DNA of 64,000 nt from an uncultured Bacteroides sp. (GCA_944320295.1 CALUGY010000035.1:1-64000), one strand, 5' to 3'. Positions 52,088-60,626 are shown, counted from the stretch's first letter. Notes: generated from the sequence alone by a model not told the origin. Numbers and translations are program-made.

Positions 52088-54158
52088 TGTCCTCTTTGTT
52101 TTTGTAGTAGTTATAAAGTTCTTCTTGCGAGCGGAAGGGCATGTTGTCCTCCGTGGTCCAAGGTTGGTTCCCGCCCTTTCCGTCCACCACGCGTCCTTGA
52201 CAGGTGTCGCGCAGGCCATAGTCCACCACGCGCTTCAAGTCGGCCTTGATGTCGGGGTCGTACACCGGCGTAATCACTTCCACGCGGTTGTCGAGGTTGC
52301 GGGGCATCCAGTCGGCCGAGCCGATGAAACACTTCTCCTCTCCCCCGGATGCGAAGATGAAAATGCGCGAGTGCTCCAGGTAGCGGTCTATGATGCCGCA
52401 GATGCGCATCGTGTCGCTCAGTCCGGGCACACCCGTCACCAGCGAGCAATTGCCCCGCACCAGCAAGTCCACCGGCACGCCGTTGGCCGAAGCCTCGTAC
52501 AGCTTCTTCACCATGACAGGTTCCGTGATGTGGTTTATCTTCACGCGGATGTAGGCAGGTTTGCCGGCCAGATGGTTCCGGATTTCATCGTCCACAAGCC
52601 GGACGAACTTGCGCTTCATCTCGTTGGGCGACACGAGCAGTTCCTTGAAACGTACGGGGGCGTAGGGTTTCTCGATAAAGCGGAACACATTGTCCACGTC
52701 ACGCACAACGTTCCTGTCCGCCGTCATCAGCATGTAGTCGGTATATACCCTGGCGTTGCCTTCGTGGAAGTTTCCGGTGCTAATGCAGGCTATGTCCGGC
52801 TCCCTTTTCATGCCGATGTGCGTGATTTTGGAGTGCACCTTCAACCCCTCCACACCGAATATGACGTGGATTCCCTCGTCCTGCATCAGTTTCGACCAGC
52901 CTATGTTGGACGCTTCGTCAAAACGCGCCAACAACTCGATGACCACAGTTACCTTTTTGCCGTTACGGGCAGCGCAAATCAGGGCGTTCACCACCTCCGA
53001 TCCTTTGGCAAGGCGGTAAAGGGTGGTCTTGATGCTCCGGACCTGCTTGCTGATGGCCGCCTCCTGCAAGAGGCGTATATAATAATCGAAGCTGTGATAG
53101 GGCACATGTATGAAGCGGTCTTTCTGGTGGATTAGTTCCAGCAGACTTTCCCCGCCTTCGAACTCGCGCTTTTGCAGCGGCTCCCATGTGGGGTATTTCA
53201 AGTCCTTGCGCCCGCAGTCGGGGAACGACATAAGGTCTTTATGGTTATGGTAGCGCCCGCCGGCCAACACCGTGTCCAGTTTGTCGAGGTTCAACTTGTT
53301 CATCACGCGCTTTTGCAAGTCTTTCGGCATGGCCGCGTCGTATATCACGCGCAGGGCGTCGCCCTTCCGGCGGCTCTTCACGCCCTTGGCAATCTTCTGT
53401 AACATACCGTTGCGGAGGTCGTTGTCTATCTCCATCTCCGCGTCTTTAGTGAACTTGAAAGCATAAGCCTCGAAGTGCGCGTATCCCATGCCACAAAATA
53501 TCAACGGAAGGCAAAAGCGTACCACATCGTCCAAGTACATCAAATAGTTGTTCACGCCATTGCCCGGCAAGCGGACGAAACGCCCGCACACGGCCACGGG
53601 CAGCGACATGAGAGCATACTCCACACCCCTCTTGCCCTCCGGTTGCATCTTTATGGCCAGATAGATGTTCTCGTCCGTCTCGTTGGTAAGTTGCTTCACC
53701 TCCGATAGCCAAATGGGGCTGAGGAAACCACTCAAGCGTTTGCGGAAAAACTGGCGTACAAAGTCCTGCTGCTCTCCATTAAGCTCGTCTTCCTTCAGCA
53801 GGAAAATGTTTTCGGTACGCAGACACTCCGTCACATGGCGGATGGTATGTTCGTACTCCTTGGCATAGCGGTTGTTCAGCTTGGTAATCTGCTTTATCAG
53901 GCGGGCCACACGCTCCCGCTCGGTTTTCACGCTCTTGTCATCATACTCCACAATGCGGCTTAGCGTGGCCATGCGCACACGGAAGAACTCGTCCAGGTTG
54001 CTGGAGTAAATGCCCAGGAAGTTCAAGCGTTCCAACAACGGTACCTGTTCCTTCATGGCTTCTTGCAAAATGCGGCGGTTGAAGTACATCCAACTAAGGT
54101 CGCGGTCAATATATGCGGCCGACAAGTCTTTACTGCCAACCTGTTTCACTTTACCCAT
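52080..54158 (-). CDS. ppk: Polyphosphate kinase 1
   Basis: A 692-aa PPK1 from ATG 54158 (MGKVKQVGSKDLSAAYIDRDLSWMYFNRRIL). The N-terminal domain has SSNLDEFFRVRM, the middle region has PYHSFDYYIRLLQEAA and SIKTTLYRLAKGSEVVNALI, and the catalytic region has ARFDEASNIGW, KVHSKITHIG with the phospho-acceptor-type His and STGNFHEGNARVYTDY. It makes polyphosphate from ATP. It is coupled to ppx. Confidence 0.95.
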   Translation of the reverse strand: MGKVKQVGSKDLSAAYIDRDLSWMYFNRRILQEAMKEQVPLLERLNFLGIYSSNLDEFFRVRMATLSRIVEYDDKSVKTERERVARLIKQITKLNNRYAKEYEHTIRHVTECLRTENIFLLKEDELNGEQQDFVRQFFRKRLSGFLSPIWLSEVKQLTNETDENIYLAIKMQPEGKRGVEYALMSLPVAVCGRFVRLPGNGVNNYLMYLDDVVRFCLPLIFCGMGYAHFEAYAFKFTKDAEMEIDNDLRNGMLQKIAKGVKSRRKGDALRVIYDAAMPKDLQKRVMNKLNLDKLDTVLAGGRYHNHKDLMSFPDCGRKDLKYPTWEPLQKREFEGGESLLELIHQKDRFIHVPYHSFDYYIRLLQEAAISKQVRSIKTTLYRLAKGSEVVNALICAARNGKKVTVVIELLARFDEASNIGWSKLMQDEGIHVIFGVEGLKVHSKITHIGMKREPDIACISTGNFHEGNARVYTDYMLMTADRNVVRDVDNVFRFIEKPYAPVRFKELLVSPNEMKRKFVRLVDDEIRNHLAGKPAYIRVKINHITEPVMVKKLYEASANGVPVDLLVRGNCSLVTGVPGLSDTMRICGIIDRYLEHSRIFIFASGGEEKCFIGSADWMPRNLDNRVEVITPVYDPDIKADLKRVVDYGLRDTCQGRVVDGKGGNQPWTTEDNMPFRSQEELYNYYKNKEDNV

Positions 54159-54386
54159 AGTGTATCCTTTACATGTTTGTTTCCAAATAATGTGTCCCAT
54201 ACAAGAATAAACCGGCAGACCGTTTCCGGGCCCCCGTTCTTTATTCAAGGTAATTTGAGTGTAAAGGTGGCAAGGAGTTGTTGCAAACATGTTGCACCCA
54301 TGTTACAAATACAAGAAACCTGCACGAAACCGCTTAAAGATAAAAAAGAATCCCTTGCCGAAACACCGTTCGACAAGGGATTTACG

Positions 54387-54471
54387 TACCCGGAGCGGGA
54401 CTTGAACCCGCACAGCCATTACTGGCCAAAGGATTTTAAGTCCTTCGTGTCTACCATTCCACCATCCGGGC
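54387..54471 (-). tRNA. tRNA-Leu (TAA)
   Basis: An 85-nt class-II tRNA. The acceptor GCCCGGA pairs with TCCGGGT (terminal G-U), the discriminator is A, and the long variable arm GGCCAGTAATGGCT is present. The anticodon stem AAGGA/TCCTT encloses CTTAAAA with anticodon TAA (plus-strand 54436-54438). CCA is not encoded. Confidence 0.95.
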
Positions 54472-54484
54472 AACCTGTTGTTAC

Positions 54485-54560
54485 TGGAGCGGCAAACGAG
54501 ACTTGAACTCGCGACCCCAACCTTGGCAAGGTTGTGCTCTACCAACTGAGCTATTGCCGC
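54485..54560 (-). tRNA. tRNA-Gly (GCC)
   Basis: A 76-nt tRNA with encoded CCA. Acceptor GCGGCAA/TTGCCGC, discriminator T, anticodon loop TTGCCAA with GCC. It is 13 bp upstream of tRNA-Leu on the same strand, so one transcript carries both. Confidence 0.96.
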
Positions 54561-54580
54561 TTAATGCGAAATGATGGCTG

Positions 54581-54588
54581 CAAAGATA
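54581..54588 (-). promoter_or_regulatory. Promoter -7 element of the tRNA-Gly/tRNA-Leu unit
   Basis: Minus-strand TATCTTTG, 20 bp before the tRNA-Gly 5' end. Confidence 0.65.
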
Positions 54589-54637
54589 AGGAGTTTCCAC
54601 GGCACAGCCAAACATTTCGTATGAAATGTGCACCGGA

Positions 54638-55096
54638 TCAGTTCTGTACACGGAGGTTATCGCCGGCCAAGGTGACTTTGTAGGAACGCAATATTTCACC
54701 CCCCAAGCCATCACTCCGGGTGCCGTTCGCGCTAAGGTTGAACACGGCCCCGCACTCCGGACACCGGGCCGTACCCAAGCCGTCGTCTTCCACCTCGAGC
54801 GACACGCTTCGCGAGGCTTCCACCGGGCAAGCGGCGTCATAGGCACAATAAAGCGGATTGCCCGCGTCGGAGAAGACAGACTGTCCGATGATAAGCCCGG
54901 TATAACCCACCGAAAGGCCGTTGACGTTACGCGTCACCTTCAGGAACTGTCCGGGCATGGTTATCTTATAATAGGGAGACTGGTTGAGGTTGCACGAAAA
55001 GGAGAACGACACGGACGGAATGGAAGACTCATACGTCTTGCCGCATCCGGCCGCACCCATGAGCAGCACCAACGACACAAACAGGAACTTGCGCAT
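54638..55096 (-). CDS. Rieske-like lipoprotein with cysteines in place of histidine
   Basis: A 152-aa lipoprotein (MRKFLFVSLVLLMGAAGC). The middle resembles a Rieske domain: YCAYDAACPVEA, then CPECGAVFNLSANG, where Rieske proteins read CPH... and CPxHG.. . Both His ligands are replaced (Val and Cys), leaving several Cys residues that could hold a zinc or all-Cys iron-sulfur site. Electron transfer is therefore not assured. It lies 16 bp downstream of argH and is probably co-transcribed with it. Confidence 0.7.
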   Translation of the reverse strand: MRKFLFVSLVLLMGAAGCGKTYESSIPSVSFSFSCNLNQSPYYKITMPGQFLKVTRNVNGLSVGYTGLIIGQSVFSDAGNPLYCAYDAACPVEASRSVSLEVEDDGLGTARCPECGAVFNLSANGTRSDGLGGEILRSYKVTLAGDNLRVQN

Positions 55097-55111
55097 AGAT
55101 ACCCTCCTCCG

Positions 55112-56455
55112 TCAATCCCTGCCCAACAGGGATTTTTCGGCAGCCTCCATCCCGGCAAAGCCGAAGCCGTCCACCACTTGTTGCATCAGGACCTCTATCT
55201 TGTCGTTGCACAGGTTACCGATGCTCCCTTCGTGCGTGTGGTGCACAGCCTTGGGGTGCGAGAAACGGCCCGCCTCTATGTCCAGCCCCACTTTCTTGTA
55301 GGCATCGCGGAAAGGCATGCCTGCGCGGGCCAAACGGTTTACCTCTTCCACGCTGAAGATAAGGTCGTAGCGTCTGTCGTCCAAGATGTTTTCGTTCACC
55401 TTTATCTCACTTATGATATACGTTGTCATGCGCAAACAGTCTTTCAGTTCTTGGAATGCGGGCAAGAACACCTCCTTGATGATTTGCAGGTCACGGAAAT
55501 AGCCGGACGGCAGGTTGTTCGCTATCATCATGATTTGCTGCGGTAGCGACTGTATCTTGTTGCACTTGGCACGTGTCAGCTCGAATACATCGGGATTCTT
55601 CTTATGGGGCATGATGCTGGAGCCGGTGGTACAGTCGTCCGGCAACTTGACGAAGCCGAAATTCTGGCTGTTGAACAGGCAGGCATCGAACGCCAGCTTG
55701 GAAAGCGTGCCGGCAATGGTGGCCAAGGCGAATGCCACGTTCCGCTCCATCTTGCCCCGTCCCATCTGGGCATAGACCACGTTGTAGTCCAGCGAGTCGA
55801 AGCCCAATAGACGGGTAGTCATGGTACGATCCAGCGGGAAAGAAGAGCCGTAACCGGCCGCCGAGCCAAGCGGATTGCGGTTACACATCTTGAATGCCGC
55901 CTGCAGGAACAGCATGTCGTCCACTAAGCTCTCGGCATATGCGCCGAACCACAGGCCGAACGACGAGGGCATGGCTATCTGCAAATGGGTGTATCCCGGC
56001 ATCAGCACGTCTTTGTAGCGTTCACTTTGGGCGATGAGCTCGGCAAAGAGGCGTTCCACCTCCGTGGCGACATCCTTTATCTCGGCACGGGTAAACAGTT
56101 TCAGGTCGAGCAGCACCTGGTCGTTGCGCGAGCGGCCACTATGTATCTTCTTGCCCACATCGCCAAGACGGCGCGTCAACATCAATTCCACCTGCGAGTG
56201 CACATCCTCCACACCTTCTTCTATCACGAACTCGCCACGCTCGGCCTGCGCATAGATGTCCTTCAACTCGGCAAGGAGCATCCGAAGCTCGTCGGCGGAA
56301 AGCAGCCCTATGCTTTGCAACATCGTGATGTGAGCCATGGAGCCAAGCACGTCATACTTGGCCAAATAGAGGTCAAGCTCGCGGTCGCGCCCCACGGTGA
56401 ACCGCTCTATGTCCTTGTTGACCTGCACGGATTTTTCCCAAAGTTTCTGAGCCAT
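55112..56455 (-). CDS. argH: Argininosuccinate lyase
   Basis: A 447-aa enzyme that splits argininosuccinate into arginine and fumarate, the last step of arginine synthesis. Fumarase/aspartase-superfamily motifs are present: EEGVEDVHSQVE, KIHSGRSRNDQV, MPGYTHLQIAMP, NPLGSAAGYGSSF and the signature GSSIMPHKKNPDVFE with the flexible catalytic Ser loop. It is separate from argC/argD at the other end of the window. The SRPBCC gene is 39 bp upstream. Confidence 0.96.
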   Translation of the reverse strand: MAQKLWEKSVQVNKDIERFTVGRDRELDLYLAKYDVLGSMAHITMLQSIGLLSADELRMLLAELKDIYAQAERGEFVIEEGVEDVHSQVELMLTRRLGDVGKKIHSGRSRNDQVLLDLKLFTRAEIKDVATEVERLFAELIAQSERYKDVLMPGYTHLQIAMPSSFGLWFGAYAESLVDDMLFLQAAFKMCNRNPLGSAAGYGSSFPLDRTMTTRLLGFDSLDYNVVYAQMGRGKMERNVAFALATIAGTLSKLAFDACLFNSQNFGFVKLPDDCTTGSSIMPHKKNPDVFELTRAKCNKIQSLPQQIMMIANNLPSGYFRDLQIIKEVFLPAFQELKDCLRMTTYIISEIKVNENILDDRRYDLIFSVEEVNRLARAGMPFRDAYKKVGLDIEAGRFSHPKAVHHTHEGSIGNLCNDKIEVLMQQVVDGFGFAGMEAAEKSLLGRD

Positions 56456-56493
56456 ATCGGTATATTTTTAGTCTAAACGGTTTACGTATGTTG

Positions 56494-56904
56494 TCAGTAC
56501 GGAAAGCTTGCCAGCGCGTCGGCCATCTTTTCCACGCCGTCTTGCAGGGGCTTCTGAATCATGACCTTCACGAATGTGCTGACCTCCAATCCGATGGTCA
56601 ACTTCATCTTGCATTGCGTGTCGCCTGCGGGAAGCAGTTGAATCCAAAGGTTGAACGGCAGGGGCGACTGCGTGGTACCGAACTTGATGCACTTGCACGG
56701 TTCCTTCTCCACAATGCTGAGCGTGATGGTTCCCACGGGCGGCACCTCTATGCTCATGCTCTCGGCGTCGAAGGTCAGGTTCTTCACCTTGTCGGCCGGG
56801 AGGCTGTCTTTTATCTTCTCCAAGTTGTTCAGGTCGGACAGTTTGGCGTACACCGCCTCTTGCGGGGCGTTCACCAGCTTTACGTTACTTTCGAATTTCG
56901 TCAT
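56494..56904 (-). CDS. SRPBCC-family protein
   Basis: A 136-aa START/Bet v1-like fold protein from ATG 56904 (MTKFESNVKLVNAPQEAVYAKLSDLNNLEKIKDSLP). The pattern of an N-terminal strand, two short helices, seven strands and a C-terminal helix (FVKVMIQKPLQDGVEKMADALA) is typical. It probably binds a hydrophobic ligand, and its role is unknown. It lies downstream of a terminator-like hairpin after pyrE and leads into argH. Confidence 0.8.
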   Translation of the reverse strand: MTKFESNVKLVNAPQEAVYAKLSDLNNLEKIKDSLPADKVKNLTFDAESMSIEVPPVGTITLSIVEKEPCKCIKFGTTQSPLPFNLWIQLLPAGDTQCKMKLTIGLEVSTFVKVMIQKPLQDGVEKMADALASFPY

Positions 56905-56919
56905 AATGCAGCGTTGGTT

Positions 56920-56969
56920 CAAAACAAAAGAAGAACAGCCCGGACACGGGTGCATCCGAACGGTTCTTC
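56920..56969 (-). terminator. Terminator-like hairpin downstream of pyrE
   Basis: On the minus strand a GAAGAAC/GTTCTTC stem (56963-56969 with 56930-56936) encloses further short pairing. It is followed by a T-rich tract (56921-56929), 49 bp after the pyrE stop. Confidence 0.55.
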
Positions 56970-57017
56970 CGCTTATAAAATCTTATGAATTGTATATACT
57001 GAAAAAACACGTTGCCC

Positions 57018-57656
57018 TTACACTCCGGCACACCAATGTGCGGGGTCTTTGCGCCACTCGTTCAAGGTTTCCACGTCAGAGTCCTTGATGTAGCCCGTGC
57101 GCAACGCCACTTCGAGCACCGCCTCGTAGTTGGTGAGCGTCACCAGCGTCACCTTGGCATCCTTGAAAGCCTTCTCGGCCACGGGGAAGCCGTAGGTGTA
57201 CGATGCCACCATGCCTATCACTTCGCATCCGTCGCGCCGGATGGCTTCCACGGCTTTGAGGCTGCTGCCCCCGGTAGACACGAGGTCTTCCACCACCACG
57301 ACCTTCATGCCGGGACGAAGCTCGCCCTCGATCAGGTTTTCAAGCCCGTGGTCTTTCGGAGTGGAGCGGACATAGACAAACGGCAGGTTCAACGCATCAG
57401 CCACCAAGGCACCTTGGGGTATGGCTCCGGTAGCCACGCCTGCAATGGCGTCCACTTGCCCGAAACGTTCCAGGATGAGCCGCGTGATTTCTGTTTTCAC
57501 AAAACTACGGAGCGAGGGATACGACAACGTCTTACGGTTATCGCAATAGAAAGGCGACTTCCACCCGGAGGCCCAAGTAAAGGGGTTGTCCGGCTGCAAC
57601 TTGATAGCCTTAATCTTCAACAGTTTCTCCGCAAACAATCTTTCTAAAGTCTTCAT
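57018..57656 (-). CDS. pyrE: Orotate phosphoribosyltransferase
   Basis: A 212-aa enzyme of pyrimidine synthesis. It has the PRPP-binding motif VVVVEDLVSTGGSS, FTWASGWKSPFYCDNRKTLSYP and GVATGAIPQGALVA with the substrate loop FVYVRSTPKDHG. The start is MKTLERLF at 57656; an ATG two codons upstream is equally usable. A -7 element lies about 30 bp upstream. Confidence 0.95.
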   Translation of the reverse strand: MKTLERLFAEKLLKIKAIKLQPDNPFTWASGWKSPFYCDNRKTLSYPSLRSFVKTEITRLILERFGQVDAIAGVATGAIPQGALVADALNLPFVYVRSTPKDHGLENLIEGELRPGMKVVVVEDLVSTGGSSLKAVEAIRRDGCEVIGMVASYTYGFPVAEKAFKDAKVTLVTLTNYEAVLEVALRTGYIKDSDVETLNEWRKDPAHWCAGV

Positions 57657-57685
57657 AGCCATTCCACTTGTTATTAATTCCGGCA

Positions 57686-57693
57686 CAAAATTA
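57686..57693 (-). promoter_or_regulatory. pyrE promoter -7 element
   Basis: Minus-strand TAATTTTG fits TAnnTTTG, 30 bp before the ATG. Confidence 0.5.
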
Positions 57694-57735
57694 AGGAAAG
57701 GGAATGAAAATCGGCACGAGGCGGGGCATATTTTT

Positions 57736-58224
57736 TCATGCCGGCTCGTCATTTTCCTCCGCCACTTCCATGCAGAGGCGTATGTCGTCCATTTCGAATC
57801 CCCGGCTCAAGGCAAAGCGCACCAGTTTGGCGTTGCGCTCGCGTTCCTCGCCGCCACGCACGCTCTTGCGCTTCGAGTCGAGCAAGCCGCGCAATATCCG
57901 CAAGTACTCCTCCTGGTCGATGGTGGCAAGGGCCTGGCCGTACACCAGCGGGGAAATCTTCTTCAGGCGGAGAGCCTGGGCTATCTTGGCCTTGCCCCAC
58001 TTGTCGAAGCGGTATTTGTCGTTGACAAAGGCGCGGCAATAGCGGTCTTCGTCGATGTATTTCTCGCATACCAAACGCTCCACCACGTGCTCCACCACGC
58101 CGTAGTCCACGCCCCAACGCTGCATTTTCTCGGCAACCTCGGAACGGCAATGTTCGGCAGAAGCGCAGTAAGCCGCCATGCGGTCGAACGCTTCGCCCTC
58201 AGTCATTTCACTTATTTGTCCCAT
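57736..58224 (-). CDS. recX: RecX-like regulator of RecA
   Basis: A 162-aa protein with the three tandem three-helix repeats of RecX: DRMAAYCASAEHCRSEVAEKMQRWGV, LVCEKYIDEDRYCRAFVNDKYRFDKWGKAKIAQALRLKKI, and the C-terminal ARNAKLVRFALSRGFEMDDIRLCM-like repeat. RecX modulates RecA filaments. It lies 22 bp downstream of prmC on the same strand, and recA is not in the window. Confidence 0.9.
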   Translation of the reverse strand: MGQISEMTEGEAFDRMAAYCASAEHCRSEVAEKMQRWGVDYGVVEHVVERLVCEKYIDEDRYCRAFVNDKYRFDKWGKAKIAQALRLKKISPLVYGQALATIDQEEYLRILRGLLDSKRKSVRGGEERERNAKLVRFALSRGFEMDDIRLCMEVAEENDEPA

Positions 58225-58246
58225 ATATGTGTGTTAATTACGAAAT

Positions 58247-59113
58247 CTATTCCTTAAGACAGGCCGGTCCGCCTCCGGGATGGCGCAGCACCACGAATCG
58301 GTCGTTGCCTGAGAGGTCCTTCAGCAGGCGCATGTCGCCATAGCCCTGTCCGCGGAACAGTTGCAGCAACTGCGGGCCGTAGGCGCGGTTTATCTCCAGA
58401 TAAATGCGTCCGCCGGGCTTGAGCCTTTCAAGCCCCAGCCGGCCTATGCGGCGGTAATAACGCAGCGGGTCGTCGTCCGGCACGAAAAGCGCCTCGGAGG
58501 GTTCCCAGTCGAGCACCTCGGGCGCCATGTCGCGCTTCTCGGCCTCGGCCACATAGGGCGGATTGCTCACGATGACATCGTACTGCCCGCCGTCCTGCGG
58601 GTCGCAGGCGAACACATCGCGCAGACGGAAGTCCACCGCGGCATGCAGCAGGCGGCAGTTGGCCTGCGCCACTTCGAGGGCACGGGGCGACACGTCCCAC
58701 GCACAGACTTCCGCACCGGGCATTTCAAGGGCCAGCGTGACGGCTATGCAGCCGCTGCCCGTGCCCACGTCGAGCACACGCGGCGTGCCCGAAAGTTCGC
58801 GCAGTATCAGTTCCACCAGTTCTTCCGTTTCCGGACGGGGAATGAGCACGCCCGGCTCCACATGGAAGTCGCGGCCCAGGAAGCGCGCACGGCCCAGCAC
58901 ATACTGCACCGGCTCATGGCGGCACAGGCGGGCGAGAATGCTTTCCAGCTTTTGCTCGTCTTTTGGAGATAAAGTAATATCTTTGCCCAGGAAATAATCC
59001 GCCGACGACAGGCCCAGCTCCTCGCAGCACACCACGCGCGCCAAGGCCGAGGCTTCGGGCCGTGGATGGCAACGGGCAAGGGTGTCACGGATATATTTTA
59101 CGGAGATGTCCAT
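58247..59113 (-). CDS. prmC: Peptide chain release factor N5-glutamine methyltransferase
   Basis: A 288-aa SAM-dependent enzyme that methylates the GGQ glutamine of release factors. The N-terminal helical domain ends near LCRHEPVQYVLGRARFLG, the SAM site is VLDVGTGSGCIAVTLA and the catalytic motif is VSNPPYVAEAE. The start is MDISVKYIRD (59113), and MPAP at 59125 is also possible. Longer in-frame starts run through array G and are not credible. Confidence 0.94.
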   Translation of the reverse strand: MDISVKYIRDTLARCHPRPEASALARVVCCEELGLSSADYFLGKDITLSPKDEQKLESILARLCRHEPVQYVLGRARFLGRDFHVEPGVLIPRPETEELVELILRELSGTPRVLDVGTGSGCIAVTLALEMPGAEVCAWDVSPRALEVAQANCRLLHAAVDFRLRDVFACDPQDGGQYDVIVSNPPYVAEAEKRDMAPEVLDWEPSEALFVPDDDPLRYYRRIGRLGLERLKPGGRIYLEINRAYGPQLLQLFRGQGYGDMRLLKDLSGNDRFVVLRHPGGGPACLKE

Positions 59114-59143
59114 CGGGGCTGGCATATCAGCTGTTCCGGGGTG

Positions 59144-59151
59144 CAAAAGTA
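59144..59151 (-). promoter_or_regulatory. prmC promoter -7 element
   Basis: Minus-strand TACTTTTG, 31 bp before the ATG. Array G begins 37 bp further upstream. Confidence 0.6.
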
Positions 59152-59187
59152 GCAAAATATTTTCATTACGCAATGCCCCCGGAAGCG

Positions 59188-59275
59188 CAACATGTCGCGA
59201 GCGCGGACGCAACACGTTGGAAGCAGGAGCGCAACGCGTTGCGAGCACGGACGGAACGCGTTGCGAGCAACGGCG
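59188..59275 (+). repeat. 22-bp quartet repeat, array G
   Basis: Four units with cores at 59190 (ACATGT), 59212 (ACACGT), 59234 (ACGCGT) and 59256 (ACGCGT), exactly 22 bp apart, between the divergent prmC and ribD genes. It ends 28 bp before the ribD ATG, so it lies very close to or inside the ribD leader. Confidence 0.9.
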
Positions 59276-59303
59276 GATAATACCTACTGGAAACCAGAAT
59301 AAT

Positions 59304-60383
59304 ATGAGAGATATGAACCAAACAGGAAACATAAGGACAGAAGACGAAATGTACATGCGCCGCTGCATCCAGCTGGCCAGGAACGGATGGTGCAACACGC
59401 CGCTCAACCCCATGGTGGGCGCCGTCATCGTATGTGACGGACGCATCATAGGCGAGGGCTACCACGTGCGCTGCGGCGAGGCCCATGCCGAGGTGAACGC
59501 CATACGCTCCGTGGCCGACCCGTCGCTGCTGCGGCGTTCCACGCTGTACGTCAGCCTGGAGCCGTGCTCACACTATGGCAAGACACCACCCTGCGCCGAC
59601 CTCGTCATCGAAAAGGGCATTCCCCGCATCGTGGCCGGATGCCTGGACCCCTTCCCCGAAGTGGCGGGGCGCGGACTGGCCAAGCTGCGCGAGGCGGGGC
59701 GCGAAGTGGTGACCGGCGTGTGCGAAGAAGAATGCCGCACGCTCATCAGCCGTTTCGTTACCTACTATACCCGCCACCGCCCCTATGTGACGCTGAAGTG
59801 GGCCGAGTCGGCCGACGGGTTCATCGACCGCCAACGCGAGGACGGGCGGCCCGCCATCTTGTCCAGCCCGCTGTCGGCCATGTTGGTGCACAAGCTGCGC
59901 GCCGAGCACATGGCCATCATGGTGGGCACGCGCACCGCGCTGCTTGACGACCCCTCGCTCACCGTGCGCCATTGGTACGGGCGACAGCCTCTGCGCGTGG
60001 TGCTCGACCGCAAACGCCGCCTGCCCCGCACGCTGCACCTGTTCGACGGCAGCGTGCCCACGCTCGTCGTCACCCAGTCGCCTCCCCCGGCACGTGCCAA
60101 ACGGCTGCCCGGCGTGGAATATCTGGTACTGGACTACTCGCGTGACATCCTGCCACAGCTGATGCTCGCCCTGCATTCGCGTAACATCCAGTCGCTGCTG
60201 GTGGAAGGCGGCAGGGAACTGCTGCAATCGTTCCTCCGCTCCGGGCTGTGGGACGAGGCCTTCGTGGAAGAATCGCCCCTGCGGCTGGGTTCGGGCGTGG
60301 AGGCTCCCGCGATAGACAAAAAAAATTTTTGCGAAACCGTGCAGCATTTCGGCAGGTACATACGTCATTATAGGGCACAATGA
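59304..60383 (+). CDS. ribD: Riboflavin biosynthesis deaminase/reductase
   Basis: A 359-aa bifunctional enzyme. The deaminase domain (about 15-155) has HAEVNAI and the PCSHYGKTPPCADL zinc site, and the reductase domain (about 160-355) has PYVTLKWAESADGFI and LLVEGGRELLQSFL. It carries out steps two and three of riboflavin synthesis. The start at 59304 (MRDMNQTG) lies 4 codons after array G. A run of eight A and five T near 60319 encodes KKNF at the C-terminus. Confidence 0.94.
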   Translation: MRDMNQTGNIRTEDEMYMRRCIQLARNGWCNTPLNPMVGAVIVCDGRIIGEGYHVRCGEAHAEVNAIRSVADPSLLRRSTLYVSLEPCSHYGKTPPCADLVIEKGIPRIVAGCLDPFPEVAGRGLAKLREAGREVVTGVCEEECRTLISRFVTYYTRHRPYVTLKWAESADGFIDRQREDGRPAILSSPLSAMLVHKLRAEHMAIMVGTRTALLDDPSLTVRHWYGRQPLRVVLDRKRRLPRTLHLFDGSVPTLVVTQSPPPARAKRLPGVEYLVLDYSRDILPQLMLALHSRNIQSLLVEGGRELLQSFLRSGLWDEAFVEESPLRLGSGVEAPAIDKKNFCETVQHFGRYIRHYRAQ

Positions 60384-60495
60384 CAGGAAACAGAACGTCC
60401 TTTGCAAGAGGAAATTCGTCGGCATAAGCGGCTCTTTTATCTATAATTTTATATAAAACTTGGCAATAAAGGGTCAGGCACAACGAAATGTTTCC

Positions 60496-60503
60496 TATTT
60501 TTG
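60496..60503 (+). promoter_or_regulatory. Possible promoter for the DUF6242-like gene
   Basis: TATTTTTG fits TAnnTTTG about 124 bp before the ATG at 60627. A second match, TATATTTG at 60608-60615, is too close to the ATG for a normal leader. The 60384-60626 gap contains no gene that I can see. Confidence 0.4.
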
Positions 60504-60626
60504 CACCTCGCAAACCTTGCCGGATTGCCTCCTTTCCGTCCGCCCGAACAAGGCGCAACACGGGAACGGAATACGGCAGGGCTATAAAAACTAAAAAGAA
60601 GGAACTTTATATTTGACAAGTAACCA

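Noticed and set aside
54283..54306. Further quartet array near ppk (GCAAACATGTTGC)
   Set aside because: There is only one good core and a partial one about 15 bp away; the 22-bp pitch and four units are absent.
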